A program made the position numbers and the translations under genes. Source: Weissella oryzae SG25 (GTDB taxonomy: Bacteria; Bacillota; Bacilli; Lactobacillales; Lactobacillaceae). Taken from it: DNA of 64,000 nt. Where the stretch lies: assembly GCF_000691805.2 (NCBI RefSeq), contig NZ_DF820486.1:1-64000 (forward strand), given 5' to 3'. The notes under the pieces are model-generated. The model ran no database searches. It was not told the origin of the DNA and saw nothing but the letters and a program-made list of their open reading frames with translations. Every line of letters begins with the position of its first letter. Positions within the stretch are counted from its first letter, which is position 1. Below are positions 26,273 through 35,039 of this stretch, piece by piece.

Positions 26273-28102
26273 TTATTGAACTGTAACTGACTTAGCTAGA
26301 TTACGAGGCCGATCAACATCAAGGCCACGACCTAATGAAGTATAGTAGGCCAACAACTGAGTTGGTACAACTGAAAGCAAAGGTGATAATAGTTCAACCG
26401 TATCTGGCAAAATATAATCATCATTTGCCTTGGCAATTGACTTTGAAACAATGGTAAAGGCATGTGCGCCACGAGCTTGCGTTTCAGCCAAGTTTCCACG
26501 TGTTAGTAAGGCCATCTTTGCTTGAGTCATCAAAGCTACAACCGGTGTTCCGTCCTCAATCAAAGCTAGCGTACCGTGCTTCAACTCACCAGCTGCAAAC
26601 CCTTCAGCCTGTACATAAGAAATTTCTTTGAGCTTCAAAGCGGCTTCTAATGATACAGCTGAATCGACTCCACGGCCAATGTAAAAGGCGCTTGTGGCTG
26701 GTACGAATAACTCTTCGGCAACCTTTTGGAAGACCTCTTTATCATCCACAATCCCTTGAATATCGACTGCGATTTTTGATAGTGCTTGTTCCAAATCAAA
26801 GTCAAGCTGACTCTGATCAGCAACTGCATAGGCCAACATTGACTCCAAAGTTACTTGTGCAATATAAGCTTTAGTTGAAGCAACCGCAATTTCTGGTCCA
26901 GCCAACAATGGCAAAGCATAAGTTGCCTCACGCCATAAAGTTGACTTCTCAACATTTGTTAGTGTCAAAGAATGATAACCTTGGACATTAATTTGTTGCA
27001 GCACTTCGCGTGAGTCCGCTGTTTCACCTGACTGTGATAGGAAGATAAAGAAAGGCTTTTCTGCTAAGAGAGGTTGTTCATAAGCGAATTCTGAAGAAAT
27101 ATGCACTTCAGTTGGCTTACCAGCCCACTGCTCAAACATTCGGCCCCCAACAAGACCAGCATGATAAGAAGTTCCAGCGGCAATAATATATAGCCGATCG
27201 GCTTCCTTAATTTCACGCAAGATTTCTGAGCCAAATTGGAGCTTCTTATCAGCATTAAAGTAACGAGCCAAGAGATTGCGAATTACAATTGGTTGCTCAT
27301 CAATTTCTTTTAGCATGTAGAAAGGATAGGTACCCTTATCAGTCTCTGAAGCATCAATATCCAAGTGGAATGGTTCGCGTACAATTTCCTGACCAGCTGC
27401 ATCAAACAACTTTACTTCAGTGGGATCAACGATTGCAACTTCGCCATCGTGCAACTCCAAGAAATCTTTCGTTTGATCCAACATAGCAATTGCATCAGAT
27501 GTAACTACATTAAAATCCTTACCAACACCAATCAATAATGGTGACTTACGCTTGGCAACATACATCCGCTCAGGTTCCTCACGGTCCATTAGCAAGAAGC
27601 CGTAAGCTGACTCAGAGTCATTTGAGAAAAGCGTCAAAGCCTTGTTAAAGGCCTCAAAAGTTGTTAGTCCTTCATCGGCTACTAATTTAGCGATTACTTG
27701 TACCCCAACCTCGGTATCAGTATCTGAATGTAATTTGACATCCTTCAACAAAGTTTCTTTTAGCTCTTCATAATTTTCAATTACGCCATTGTGAACTAAA
27801 TAGAATCGTCCATCATTTGAAACATGTGGATGCGCATTTTCAACTGATGGTTGTCCATGAGTTGCCCAACGTGTGTGCGCAATTCCAGCAGTACCAGCAA
27901 CATGTTTTGTTGCCACTAAGGCTTCCAAGTCAGCCACTCGGCCCTTTTCCTTTACCAACTGATCCATATTTTCATCAGCATTAGGGACAAAAATTCCCGC
28001 AGAATCATATCCCCGATACTCTAATTTTTCTAATCCCTTTAACAAAACTGGCGCTGATTGATAATTAAGGCTAGTAAAGCCGACAATTCCACAATATGAC
28101 AT
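26273..28102 (-). CDS. glmS: Glutamine--fructose-6-phosphate aminotransferase with Cys at residue 4
   Basis: A 609-residue enzyme making glucosamine-6-phosphate for peptidoglycan. It has an N-terminal glutaminase domain (CGIVGF, HTRWATHGQP, HNGVIENYEEL, SDTDTEV) and two SIS isomerase domains (AAGTSYHAG, FLSQSGETADS, AVASTKAYIAQ), ending in DRPRNLAKSVTVQ. All key residues seem present. The oddity is the start: the reading frame is ATG-TCA-TAT-TGT, so the nucleophilic Cys is fourth (MSYC) and no start codon stands directly before it. Family members normally expose Cys1 after Met removal. No glmS ribozyme fits in the 129-base gap upstream. Ribosome site GAGGGAG. Confidence 0.93.
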   Translation of the reverse strand: MSYCGIVGFTSLNYQSAPVLLKGLEKLEYRGYDSAGIFVPNADENMDQLVKEKGRVADLEALVATKHVAGTAGIAHTRWATHGQPSVENAHPHVSNDGRFYLVHNGVIENYEELKETLLKDVKLHSDTDTEVGVQVIAKLVADEGLTTFEAFNKALTLFSNDSESAYGFLLMDREEPERMYVAKRKSPLLIGVGKDFNVVTSDAIAMLDQTKDFLELHDGEVAIVDPTEVKLFDAAGQEIVREPFHLDIDASETDKGTYPFYMLKEIDEQPIVIRNLLARYFNADKKLQFGSEILREIKEADRLYIIAAGTSYHAGLVGGRMFEQWAGKPTEVHISSEFAYEQPLLAEKPFFIFLSQSGETADSREVLQQINVQGYHSLTLTNVEKSTLWREATYALPLLAGPEIAVASTKAYIAQVTLESMLAYAVADQSQLDFDLEQALSKIAVDIQGIVDDKEVFQKVAEELFVPATSAFYIGRGVDSAVSLEAALKLKEISYVQAEGFAAGELKHGTLALIEDGTPVVALMTQAKMALLTRGNLAETQARGAHAFTIVSKSIAKANDDYILPDTVELLSPLLSVVPTQLLAYYTSLGRGLDVDRPRNLAKSVTVQ

Positions 28103-28231
28103 AGTTACTCCCTCTTAAAATGGTATATATGAACACCACTGATTTTTTCTTTCAATACCGATATTATCCCTGTATTAAATAGGATTGTCAATTTTCATTC
28201 GTCCAAATGGTCAAAATTGGTATAGGTAGGC

Positions 28232-29314
28232 TTAATGCTTCTCTAAATAACTTACCGCTTCACTAAAGGTTTTAACCGGTACAACCTTCATACCAGGTGC
28301 ATACTTCTTAGCGACGGCCTTGGCTTCTTGATAATTGGTTTTACCGTCTTCTTCATACTGTAGGTTTTCCTTAGTCGGCTTTAAATATGGTGCAAAGAAA
28401 ATCTTTGCACCGGCTTGGTAGGCAACAATAACTTTTTTATCAATTCCACCGATTTCACCAACATTTCCTTGATTATCAATTGTTCCTGTTCCAGCGATTG
28501 TCCGACCACGGGCTAGATTTAAATTTTTATCCAAAGCATCATACATTTGCAAAGAAAACATCAAACCACCTGAAGGACCACCAATATCTCCCATGTTGGC
28601 TTGGATATTAGTATCTGATTTAACATCAACCGCATCTGCTAACATAATGCCAATTCCCGCTAAATATTTAGTTCCTGCCAAGGCAACGGTCTTTTGGCGT
28701 GCAACCTTATGGTCGTTACCCCGCTGGTAATTAATAGTAATTTCCGTCCCAACCTTTTGCTTACGAATATAATCTTGAAAACCTTTAGCTGATGGGAAAT
28801 GTTTGCCGTCGATTGCGGTAATCATGTCACCCACCTTCAAATCAGCCTTAAAATGTGAATTATCCTGAATTGCCATCACATACAAGCCATTATAATGTCT
28901 TTTATACGGGATATCAGCTGCTCGAAAGGCATTTACTTTAGCCTCATTCACAGCAGAATTCATATAAATTTTATTAATCTTAACCGAATTTTGCGCTGTG
29001 GTACCTGAATTAGCCTGTGCTGCGCTCATCAATGTTGCATGCGGATTAAATAAAGATACTAAAGCGCTTAGTCCAGTTACTTGTTGTAAATAAACTGAAG
29101 TTATCAAATACTTACCATCCACTTTAGCCGGTTTTTCATCAATTTTAATGTATGAAGTAAGTGCATCAGCCGCCCCAGGCGTTTCAACGTAAATAGGTAA
29201 AGGAACTGTAACTCCTAAGATAAAAATAAGCCCCAAAAAAACGGCGCTTATCTTAGCAGTTAACTGCCAATTAAATCTCTTTTTTCTCTTTTTTCTCTTT
29301 TTTCTCTTTTTCAT
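28232..29314 (-). CDS. SepM-like PDZ/Lon-type membrane serine protease
   Basis: A 360-residue protein: a basic N-terminus made of four KKR repeats, one membrane helix (about 20-42), an extracellular domain with PDZ (about 140-220, VMAIQDNSHFKADLKVGDMITAIDG) and a Lon-type S16 catalytic domain. The Ser lies in GGPSGGLMFSL (near 247) and the Lys in EIGGIDKKVIVAYQAGAKIFFAP (near 290). The streptococcal homologue SepM trims a competence pheromone; the wider family is YlbL. It follows coaD with a 2-base gap in the ftsW-ylbG-rsmD-coaD-sepM order typical of lactobacilli. Substrate not known here. Confidence 0.88.
   Translation of the reverse strand: MKKRKKRKKRKKRFNWQLTAKISAVFLGLIFILGVTVPLPIYVETPGAADALTSYIKIDEKPAKVDGKYLITSVYLQQVTGLSALVSLFNPHATLMSAAQANSGTTAQNSVKINKIYMNSAVNEAKVNAFRAADIPYKRHYNGLYVMAIQDNSHFKADLKVGDMITAIDGKHFPSAKGFQDYIRKQKVGTEITINYQRGNDHKVARQKTVALAGTKYLAGIGIMLADAVDVKSDTNIQANMGDIGGPSGGLMFSLQMYDALDKNLNLARGRTIAGTGTIDNQGNVGEIGGIDKKVIVAYQAGAKIFFAPYLKPTKENLQYEEDGKTNYQEAKAVAKKYAPGMKVVPVKTFSEAVSYLEKH
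29276..29311 (-). repeat. Four tandem 9-bp repeats coding Lys-Lys-Arg
   Basis: Unit AAAAAGAGA repeated four times directly after the start codon of the SepM-like gene. Because the unit is a multiple of three, gain or loss of copies changes only the number of positive residues before the membrane helix. Confidence 0.85.
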
Positions 29315-29316
29315 AG

Positions 29317-29799
29317 TTAGATCTCTTTTTTAAAGCGGCTCGCCAAAGCCTCTGCAACAACAGCAGGTACAAAGTCACTTACATCAGCACCAAAACTAGC
29401 CACTTCTTTTAAGGTGCTTGAAGAAATATTTTGGTTTTCTGGCCGTGCCATCATAAATAACGTCTCAATGCCACCTAATCGAAAATTCATCGTAGCGATA
29501 TCACGCTCATATTGATAATCACGTTCGTTTCGCAAGCCACGCAACAAAACTCCAGCACCAAGTTCTTGCACAAATTCAACCGTTAATCCGTGCATCTCAA
29601 CAAGCGAAACATTTTGATAATCAGCAACTGCTGCTTGAATTAGCTTCATTTTTTCAGCTGTTGAAAATAAATATTGCTTACTTGTATTCGTTCCTACTGC
29701 AATAATTACTTCATCAAACATTTTTGCTGCTCGTGCAACAACATCTAGATGACCATTTGTAAAAGGGTCAAAACTCCCCGGAAAGACTACCCTAATCAT
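29317..29799 (-). CDS. coaD: Phosphopantetheine adenylyltransferase
   Basis: A 160-residue nucleotidyltransferase making dephospho-CoA from 4'-phosphopantetheine and ATP. It carries the FPGSFDPFTNGHLDVV motif with the T/HxGH site at residues 8-20, LLRGLRNERDYQYE (near 90), and NISSSTLKEVASFG with the ISSS signature near 127. It overlaps rsmD by 4 bases. Its last codons (AAAGAG) double as the ribosome site region of the SepM-like gene. Confidence 0.96.
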   Translation of the reverse strand: MIRVVFPGSFDPFTNGHLDVVARAAKMFDEVIIAVGTNTSKQYLFSTAEKMKLIQAAVADYQNVSLVEMHGLTVEFVQELGAGVLLRGLRNERDYQYERDIATMNFRLGGIETLFMMARPENQNISSSTLKEVASFGADVSDFVPAVVAEALASRFKKEI

Positions 29800-30356
29800 G
29801 CTTGTCCTCCATCATACTGATATAAACTAACCACCGTGATTCCATAATCTTTAGCTTTAAGAAAGGTAAAACCAGGTAAATCACTAGGCAAATCAGCAGC
29901 TTGATCAGTCTCGGCCACAATTAATGCATCTTTTGCAATTAAATTAGCCGCTGTTAAATTCATCAAATCAGCCACAATTGTCTGTTTTGCATAGGGTGGA
30001 TCAAAATATAACAAATCAAAAGGTGCTTGACCTGTTAATTGTTGAATCACGCTCTCTGCAGTTGACTTAAACACCTTAAATCGTTCAGGTGCTTTAGTCA
30101 TAGCAATATTATCATTGATGGTTTTTACCGCTGCATATTGTCGGTCGACCAATACAGCCATGTCAATTCCTCGTGAAACTCCTTCAATACTTAAACCACC
30201 TGAACCAGCGTAGAGATCCAAAGAACGGCCACCTTCAAAATAAGGCCCGATCATTGAAAAAATTGCTTCTTTAACTTTATCCGTGGTTGGACGTGTAGCA
30301 GTCCCCGGAACAGCCTTTAAGGGGCGACCGCCAAATTCTCCACTAATAATTCTCAT
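29796..30356 (-). CDS. rsmD: 16S rRNA (guanine-966-N2)-methyltransferase
   Basis: A 186-residue SAM-dependent methyltransferase. It begins MRIISGEFGGRPLKAVPG, then RPTTDKVKEAIFSMIG, the SAM loop LDLYAGSGGLSIEGVSRG (about 46-63), and the catalytic FDPPYAK (near 116), all typical of RsmD. It modifies 16S rRNA during small-subunit assembly. It overlaps coaD and abuts ylbG, so the block is one transcript. Confidence 0.94.
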   Translation of the reverse strand: MRIISGEFGGRPLKAVPGTATRPTTDKVKEAIFSMIGPYFEGGRSLDLYAGSGGLSIEGVSRGIDMAVLVDRQYAAVKTINDNIAMTKAPERFKVFKSTAESVIQQLTGQAPFDLLYFDPPYAKQTIVADLMNLTAANLIAKDALIVAETDQAADLPSDLPGFTFLKAKDYGITVVSLYQYDGGQA

Positions 30357-30670
30357 TATAGTTCCTCTTCATCAACAGGTTCATCAGCTAATTCAACTGG
30401 GTCAACAACTAATTCATAGCTGTCTTGATTGTTACTACCAACCGTTGGATCCACTTCTGGCCAATGTGATAGTTTCACTTCGCGAACAAAGCCTAAACGT
30501 TCAATTAAAGGAACTTTTGCAGCAACATCTTGATCATTCATTGCAATTACTGCATATTTCATTTTTTCAGAAATATATTCAACTACACCAAATCGTCTTA
30601 ACTGGCGTGCTTGCCGCATATTTTTTAAATATACTACCACCGAACGGCGGGCTACCAACTCAAAATCCAT
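30356..30670 (-). CDS. YlbG family protein (DUF2129)
   Basis: A 104-residue protein. The first 80 residues match YlbG/DUF2129 (RRSVVVYLKNMRQARQLRRFG, then MKYAVIAMN and VREVKLSHWPEV), and an acidic tail follows. Function unknown; the family almost always sits just upstream of rsmD and coaD, as here. Its stop is shared with the rsmD start. Confidence 0.85.
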   Translation of the reverse strand: MDFELVARRSVVVYLKNMRQARQLRRFGVVEYISEKMKYAVIAMNDQDVAAKVPLIERLGFVREVKLSHWPEVDPTVGSNNQDSYELVVDPVELADEPVDEEEL

Positions 30671-30671
30671 T

Positions 30672-31889
30672 TTAAGCCTCCTTAGTCTGGGCTACTTCAT
30701 GTTTTATCTGCTTGATAATATTCATTGAAATCCCCAACGCAATCGATAATGACCAAATTGACGAACCACCATAGGAAATAAATGGAAAAGTCACACCAGT
30801 AATTGGCAAAGCACCGACTACGCCCCCAAAATTAACTAGCACTTGCATGAAAAAATACATTGCAAAACCATAGAGGGTCAAACGATAAAACATTACCTTT
30901 GTACGCATCCCCCATGTTATCAATCTGAAAATAATTAAATAAACCAAAGCCAAAATTATAATCACAGCAAAAAGGCCCAACTCTTCGGCAACAATCGCCA
31001 TAATAAAATCTGTATTGGGTTCTGGTAAATTACCAAACTTTTGTAAACTATTACCTAAGCCACGACCAAAGATACCACCGTTAGAAATGGCATAGAGAGA
31101 ATTAATCAATTGCAAACCAGACGAAGATGCCACTTGCCAAGGATTAATGTAGGCGATAAAGCGGGCCACCATATAACTCTTACTATTTTCCAAGCCAAAT
31201 AGGCTAATGAAATTAGGGATAAAGATATAAGCTAAGCCTAATGCACCTGCCCAAGCCACAACTGTAATTGGTCGCCAACGAACTGAAATAATCGTTAATG
31301 CAATCATTGTAATAATCAAAACGCCACCAACATCGGGCATGATTAAGTCAAGGGCAACACCAGCTAAGGCAATACCCATAAAGATTTGCGGCCAACGCCG
31401 CCTTGCTGGACGCAAACTATCATCTTCCTTCAAGACATGCCCCAAGGTATACGCTAGGAATAAAATCAGCGTTATCTTAAAAAACTCAACTGGCTGTAAT
31501 GAAATTGGCCCCAATAAAATCCAACCTTTAGCACCATTAATGGCCTGTCCGAAGACAAAAGCAACTAACATTAAAAAGATCGTAGTGGTCATTGCAATCC
31601 GAATTAGCCATTGAGTTCGGCGCGTTTGCCAACGGAATTTAACGTGGAAAATTAGTAAAATCCCGAAAAAACCCGTTAGCTGAAAAAAAGCCTGCTTGAG
31701 TACATACGATAAAGCTGACCCCGTTGGCATATCTGCACTTGCCGAGTAAACCATGATAGTTCCCAGCATCATGAGAAACATTACGGGTAATAAAATCATC
31801 CAATCAATGTATTGATTGGTTTCTTGTAGCAATTGGCGCCAATTTTGGGCTCGTTTGCGTTGCTGCGATACACGCATTTTAGGTGTCAT
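30672..31889 (-). CDS. ftsW: FtsW/RodA/SpoVE (SEDS) cell-division glycosyltransferase
   Basis: A 405-residue polytopic membrane protein that polymerises peptidoglycan glycan strands with a partner class B PBP at the septum. About ten hydrophobic segments are visible. Conserved SEDS marks include GWILLGPISLQPVEFFKI (near 135), GRGLGNSLQKFGNLPEPNTDFI (about 285-305) and the C-terminal PFISYGGSS motif. Position upstream of ylbG-rsmD-coaD favours FtsW over RodA. The ATG at 31889 has GAGGGAGGG; an upstream ATG at 31919 lacks this. Confidence 0.9.
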   Translation of the reverse strand: MTPKMRVSQQRKRAQNWRQLLQETNQYIDWMILLPVMFLMMLGTIMVYSASADMPTGSALSYVLKQAFFQLTGFFGILLIFHVKFRWQTRRTQWLIRIAMTTTIFLMLVAFVFGQAINGAKGWILLGPISLQPVEFFKITLILFLAYTLGHVLKEDDSLRPARRRWPQIFMGIALAGVALDLIMPDVGGVLIITMIALTIISVRWRPITVVAWAGALGLAYIFIPNFISLFGLENSKSYMVARFIAYINPWQVASSSGLQLINSLYAISNGGIFGRGLGNSLQKFGNLPEPNTDFIMAIVAEELGLFAVIIILALVYLIIFRLITWGMRTKVMFYRLTLYGFAMYFFMQVLVNFGGVVGALPITGVTFPFISYGGSSIWSLSIALGISMNIIKQIKHEVAQTKEA

Positions 31890-32062
31890 ACTGCCCTCCC
31901 TCTTTTTTATTTGGCTCACACCAACTTAGTTTATTTTAATTTTATTATATAAAAGACTACTAATAAAAACTATTATACCGACATTTAACTTAATTAGTGC
32001 TTTTATTTCACTCATTACTCGAATTTTTATGGGATTTAATCAGATTTTTAAGCAAGCAAACT

Positions 32063-32098
32063 AAAAAGGTCACCAAGTAAATACTTGGCAACCTTCTT
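32063..32098 (-). terminator. Terminator after tRNA-Ser
   Basis: Minus-strand stem AAGGT..CCAAGTA/TACTTGG..ACCTT followed by five T, 15 bases beyond the 3' end of the tRNA. Confidence 0.85.
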
Positions 32099-32113
32099 AG
32101 CTAAAAGCATTAA

Positions 32114-32202
32114 GGAGATAGAGGGATTCGAACCCTCGCGCCGGTTTCCCGACCTGACGGTTTTCTAGACCGTTCCCTTCAGCCAGACTTGGGTATATCT
32201 CC
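32114..32202 (-). tRNA. tRNA-Ser with anticodon AGA
   Basis: An 89-base class II tRNA. Acceptor stem GGAGATA/TATCTCC pairs fully. U8-A9, D stem CCC/GGG, anticodon stem ACGGT/ACCGT with loop CTAGAAA giving anticodon AGA, a long variable arm (as in Ser) and T arm GAGGG/CCCTC with TTCGAAT all fold. The base after the acceptor stem is T and the following bases are not CCA, so the 3' end must be added by the cca product. Two features are unusual: A34 (needs deamination to inosine by TadA to read UCC/UCA) and U73 in place of the usual G73 of serine tRNAs. Confidence 0.9.
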
Positions 32203-32280
32203 AATAACTACTCTCAATATGCTACTAAAACTTTTTAAAACTAGCAAGCAAAAAAACTTTTTTTAAATAATTAGTTAAAT

Positions 32281-33477
32281 TTAAACGTGCTTGATCTTAA
32301 TAATCAAAAATGTAGCTGCGCTTGCTAAGAGAATTGTCGCTATGAAAACTATATTTTGAACATAGCCCAGCGGATCAATCCCATAAGCTATTCCATAAGC
32401 GGTTGGTCCAAGTGCAGCTAATAAATAACCACCTGCTTGGGCCATGCCAGAAAGAGCAGCCGTCTGGTTTGCCGTTTGCGTTTTTACGGCAAACATAGTT
32501 AAGGTAAAAATAAAGAAAAAGCCAATAAAAATACCAACCAGTAAGGCTTCAACTAACCAAAAACTAAACTGGTCATTTTGGAAAAACATCATTATTGCGG
32601 CAATCAAGCCTATTGCCGTAATTGCAGCGACTAAAATCAATAACTGTTTAGAGCGTAAAACCGTTACAAGATTTGGTATCAATAACGCAATTGGAATATT
32701 AGTAATCACCATCATCGTCATTCCCAAAGCAATTTGTTGGCTATTTAGATGATGATAGGCCATTAAAACCGGTAGCCAAGCGATAAAGACATAGTTCAAC
32801 ATTGATTGGCTCCCAAAAGCGATTAAAAAAGGCCAAGCACGTCGATTACGCCAAGTTTTAAATTTTACCTGCTTCCAGTCTTTAGCTGTTGGTCTTGGGC
32901 GAGTCGGTAAGGTTTGCATCGCAAAAAACCACAATATTAGCACTGCCAATGGAATTAAAAAGAGCAGCCAAATCACAACATGCCAACTAGTCAGAGCAAT
33001 AATCGATGCTGTTGTTAAATTAAAAATAATCGTCCCAGCCATAATCGCCAAGGAGTATAAAGAAGTCATTACCCCAATCCGTTGTGGAAAGTATTCAGCC
33101 ACCAAAGTTGGCATAAAAACATTAAGATGCGCAATTGCAATTCCTATCAGGGCTGTCCCAATCAACATGGTAGGAATCGTTGTAATGATACGTAAGCCAG
33201 CCCCTAAAGCCAATAGCCCCAAGATTAATAAAGTCGCAGACTTCAAGCCAAGCCATTCAATGGTCTTACTGGCAAAGTTTGAAATAAGCATGAACATCGC
33301 TAAAGGAATCGTGGTTAAAATGCCTAAAGTTTTAATTGGCAACTTTAATGCTTGCGATAAATCATTAAGCATTAAAGGAATTGTCGTAAAAGTGGACCGC
33401 ATAACTAAGCCAATCATGATTAAGGCCACCATAATCAGTCCCATTTTCTGTTTTTTTATCAAGCTACTGTCCCCCAT
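32281..33477 (-). CDS. MFS transporter, CynX/NimT-like
   Basis: A 398-residue, 12-helix major facilitator. N-terminal phrasing (LIMIGLVMRSTFTTIPLMLNDL) and the central basic loop before TM7 (FKTWRNRRAWPFLIAFGSQSMLNYVFIAWLP) match the CynX/NimT group, whose members export or import small anions or nitroimidazole-type compounds. Substrate not readable. The ATG at 33477 is preferred to a TTG six bases upstream; neither has a good ribosome site, so expression may be low. No terminator seen downstream before the tRNA. Confidence 0.75.
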   Translation of the reverse strand: MGDSSLIKKQKMGLIMVALIMIGLVMRSTFTTIPLMLNDLSQALKLPIKTLGILTTIPLAMFMLISNFASKTIEWLGLKSATLLILGLLALGAGLRIITTIPTMLIGTALIGIAIAHLNVFMPTLVAEYFPQRIGVMTSLYSLAIMAGTIIFNLTTASIIALTSWHVVIWLLFLIPLAVLILWFFAMQTLPTRPRPTAKDWKQVKFKTWRNRRAWPFLIAFGSQSMLNYVFIAWLPVLMAYHHLNSQQIALGMTMMVITNIPIALLIPNLVTVLRSKQLLILVAAITAIGLIAAIMMFFQNDQFSFWLVEALLVGIFIGFFFIFTLTMFAVKTQTANQTAALSGMAQAGGYLLAALGPTAYGIAYGIDPLGYVQNIVFIATILLASAATFLIIKIKHV

Positions 33478-33553
33478 TTTCAATAACTAAATCATTATAC
33501 AAACTGTACTTCCCATTAGTACTATTACATCTAGCTTCTAATTTATTCAAAAT

Positions 33554-33581
33554 AAAAACAGTCCTTACAAAAGGGCTGCTT
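33554..33581 (-). terminator. Terminator of der
   Basis: Minus-strand CAGCCCTT/AAGGACTG stem (one mismatch), TTGT loop, five T. Confidence 0.7.
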
Positions 33582-33646
33582 TATATTTCCACTGTCGTTG
33601 TATTGCTTTCAAGCATTTAAAACGCTGTAAAACAATTAGCGCCAGT

Positions 33647-34957
33647 TTATGTGCGCGCACGTTTAATCAAATGAATTGGTGTTCCTGTGAAATCAAAGGC
33701 TTTACGAATTTGATTCTCCAAGAAACGTTCATAAGAGAAATGCATCAATTCAGGGTCGTTTACAAAGACCACAAATGTTGGTGGCTGAATTGCCACTTGC
33801 GTTGCATAATAAACTCGCAAACGCTTACCATTCATGTTTGGTGTTGGATTCAAAGCCAAGGCATCCATAATTACTTCATTCAAAGTTGCAGACTGAATCC
33901 GTCGTTGATGATTTTCATTAACGCGCTTTATCAAGTCTGGTAACTTGTTTAAGCGTTGCTTAGTCTTTGCAGAAACGAAAATAATTGGTGCATAAGCTAA
34001 ATACTGGAACTCAGCCCGAATCGTTTCTTCAAATTCTGCCATTGTGTGGTTATCTTTTTCAAGCGTATCCCACTTATTGACAACAATAATCACGGCTCGA
34101 CCAGCCTCATGGGCATATCCGGCAACGTGCTTATCTTGGTCACGAATACCTTCTTCAGCATTCAAAACCATCAAGACCACATTTGAATCATCAATTGCGC
34201 GCATCGCCCGCATAACAGAATACTTTTCAGTATTTTCGTAGACCTTGCCCCGCTTACGAATACCAGCAGTATCAACCATGGTAAATTCATCCCCTTCAGG
34301 GGTCGTAAAGCGTGTGTCAATTGCGTCACGCGTTGTCCCAGCAATATCTGAAACAATCACACGTTCCTCACCTAACATCGCATTGACCAATGATGACTTT
34401 CCAACATTTGGCCGACCAATCAATGAAAAACGAATCGTTTGATCTTCTTGTGTCTCTTCTTTGGCTGGGAAATGAGCCATTACTTCATCGAGCAAATCAC
34501 CCAAGCCAGTACCATGCGCACCAGAAATTGGGAATGGATCACCAAAGCCTAGGGCATAAAAATCATAAATATCAGCTCGCTTCTCAATATTATCAACTTT
34601 ATTAACTGCCAAAATCACGGGCTTATTTGAGCGGTATAAAATTTTAGCAACCCGCTCATCAGCATCAGTCAACCCTTCTAGGGCTGAAACCATAAATACA
34701 ATCACATCGGCTTCATCAATTGCAATTTCTGCCTGTTGGACAATTTGTGTCATAAAAGGCTCATCGCTCATGTCGATTCCACCAGTATCAATTAATCGGA
34801 ACTCACGGGTGAGCCATTCAGCTCGCGTATAAATCCGATCACGTGTTACGCCTGGCGTATCTTCAACAATTGAAATCCGGTCACCCGCGATTCGGTTAAA
34901 GATTGTTGACTTTCCAACATTTGGACGGCCAACGATGGCAACAACTGGATATGCCAT
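33647..34957 (-). CDS. der: GTPase Der (EngA)
   Basis: A 436-residue ribosome-assembly GTPase with two tandem G domains: GRPNVGKST (about 10-18) with [15 protein letters not shown] and NKVD; then GRPNVGKSS (near 185) with [22 protein letters not shown] and NKWD; and a C-terminal KH-like domain. Acts in 50S subunit maturation. Length and motif order are standard. In most relatives der directly follows rpsA; here a membrane phosphodiesterase gene lies between them. Confidence 0.97.
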   Translation of the reverse strand: MAYPVVAIVGRPNVGKSTIFNRIAGDRISIVEDTPGVTRDRIYTRAEWLTREFRLIDTGGIDMSDEPFMTQIVQQAEIAIDEADVIVFMVSALEGLTDADERVAKILYRSNKPVILAVNKVDNIEKRADIYDFYALGFGDPFPISGAHGTGLGDLLDEVMAHFPAKEETQEDQTIRFSLIGRPNVGKSSLVNAMLGEERVIVSDIAGTTRDAIDTRFTTPEGDEFTMVDTAGIRKRGKVYENTEKYSVMRAMRAIDDSNVVLMVLNAEEGIRDQDKHVAGYAHEAGRAVIIVVNKWDTLEKDNHTMAEFEETIRAEFQYLAYAPIIFVSAKTKQRLNKLPDLIKRVNENHQRRIQSATLNEVIMDALALNPTPNMNGKRLRVYYATQVAIQPPTFVVFVNDPELMHFSYERFLENQIRKAFDFTGTPIHLIKRART

Positions 34958-35039
34958 TTTGCGCCTCCTTTATTTTTTCATAAATACAATTTTACTTAAC
35001 ATTTAATTTTAGCCTATTTATTAGGATAAAGATAGTTAA

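Noticed and set aside
28103..28231. glmS ribozyme
   Set aside because: The gap is too short and has none of the ribozyme core; regulation must be by other means.
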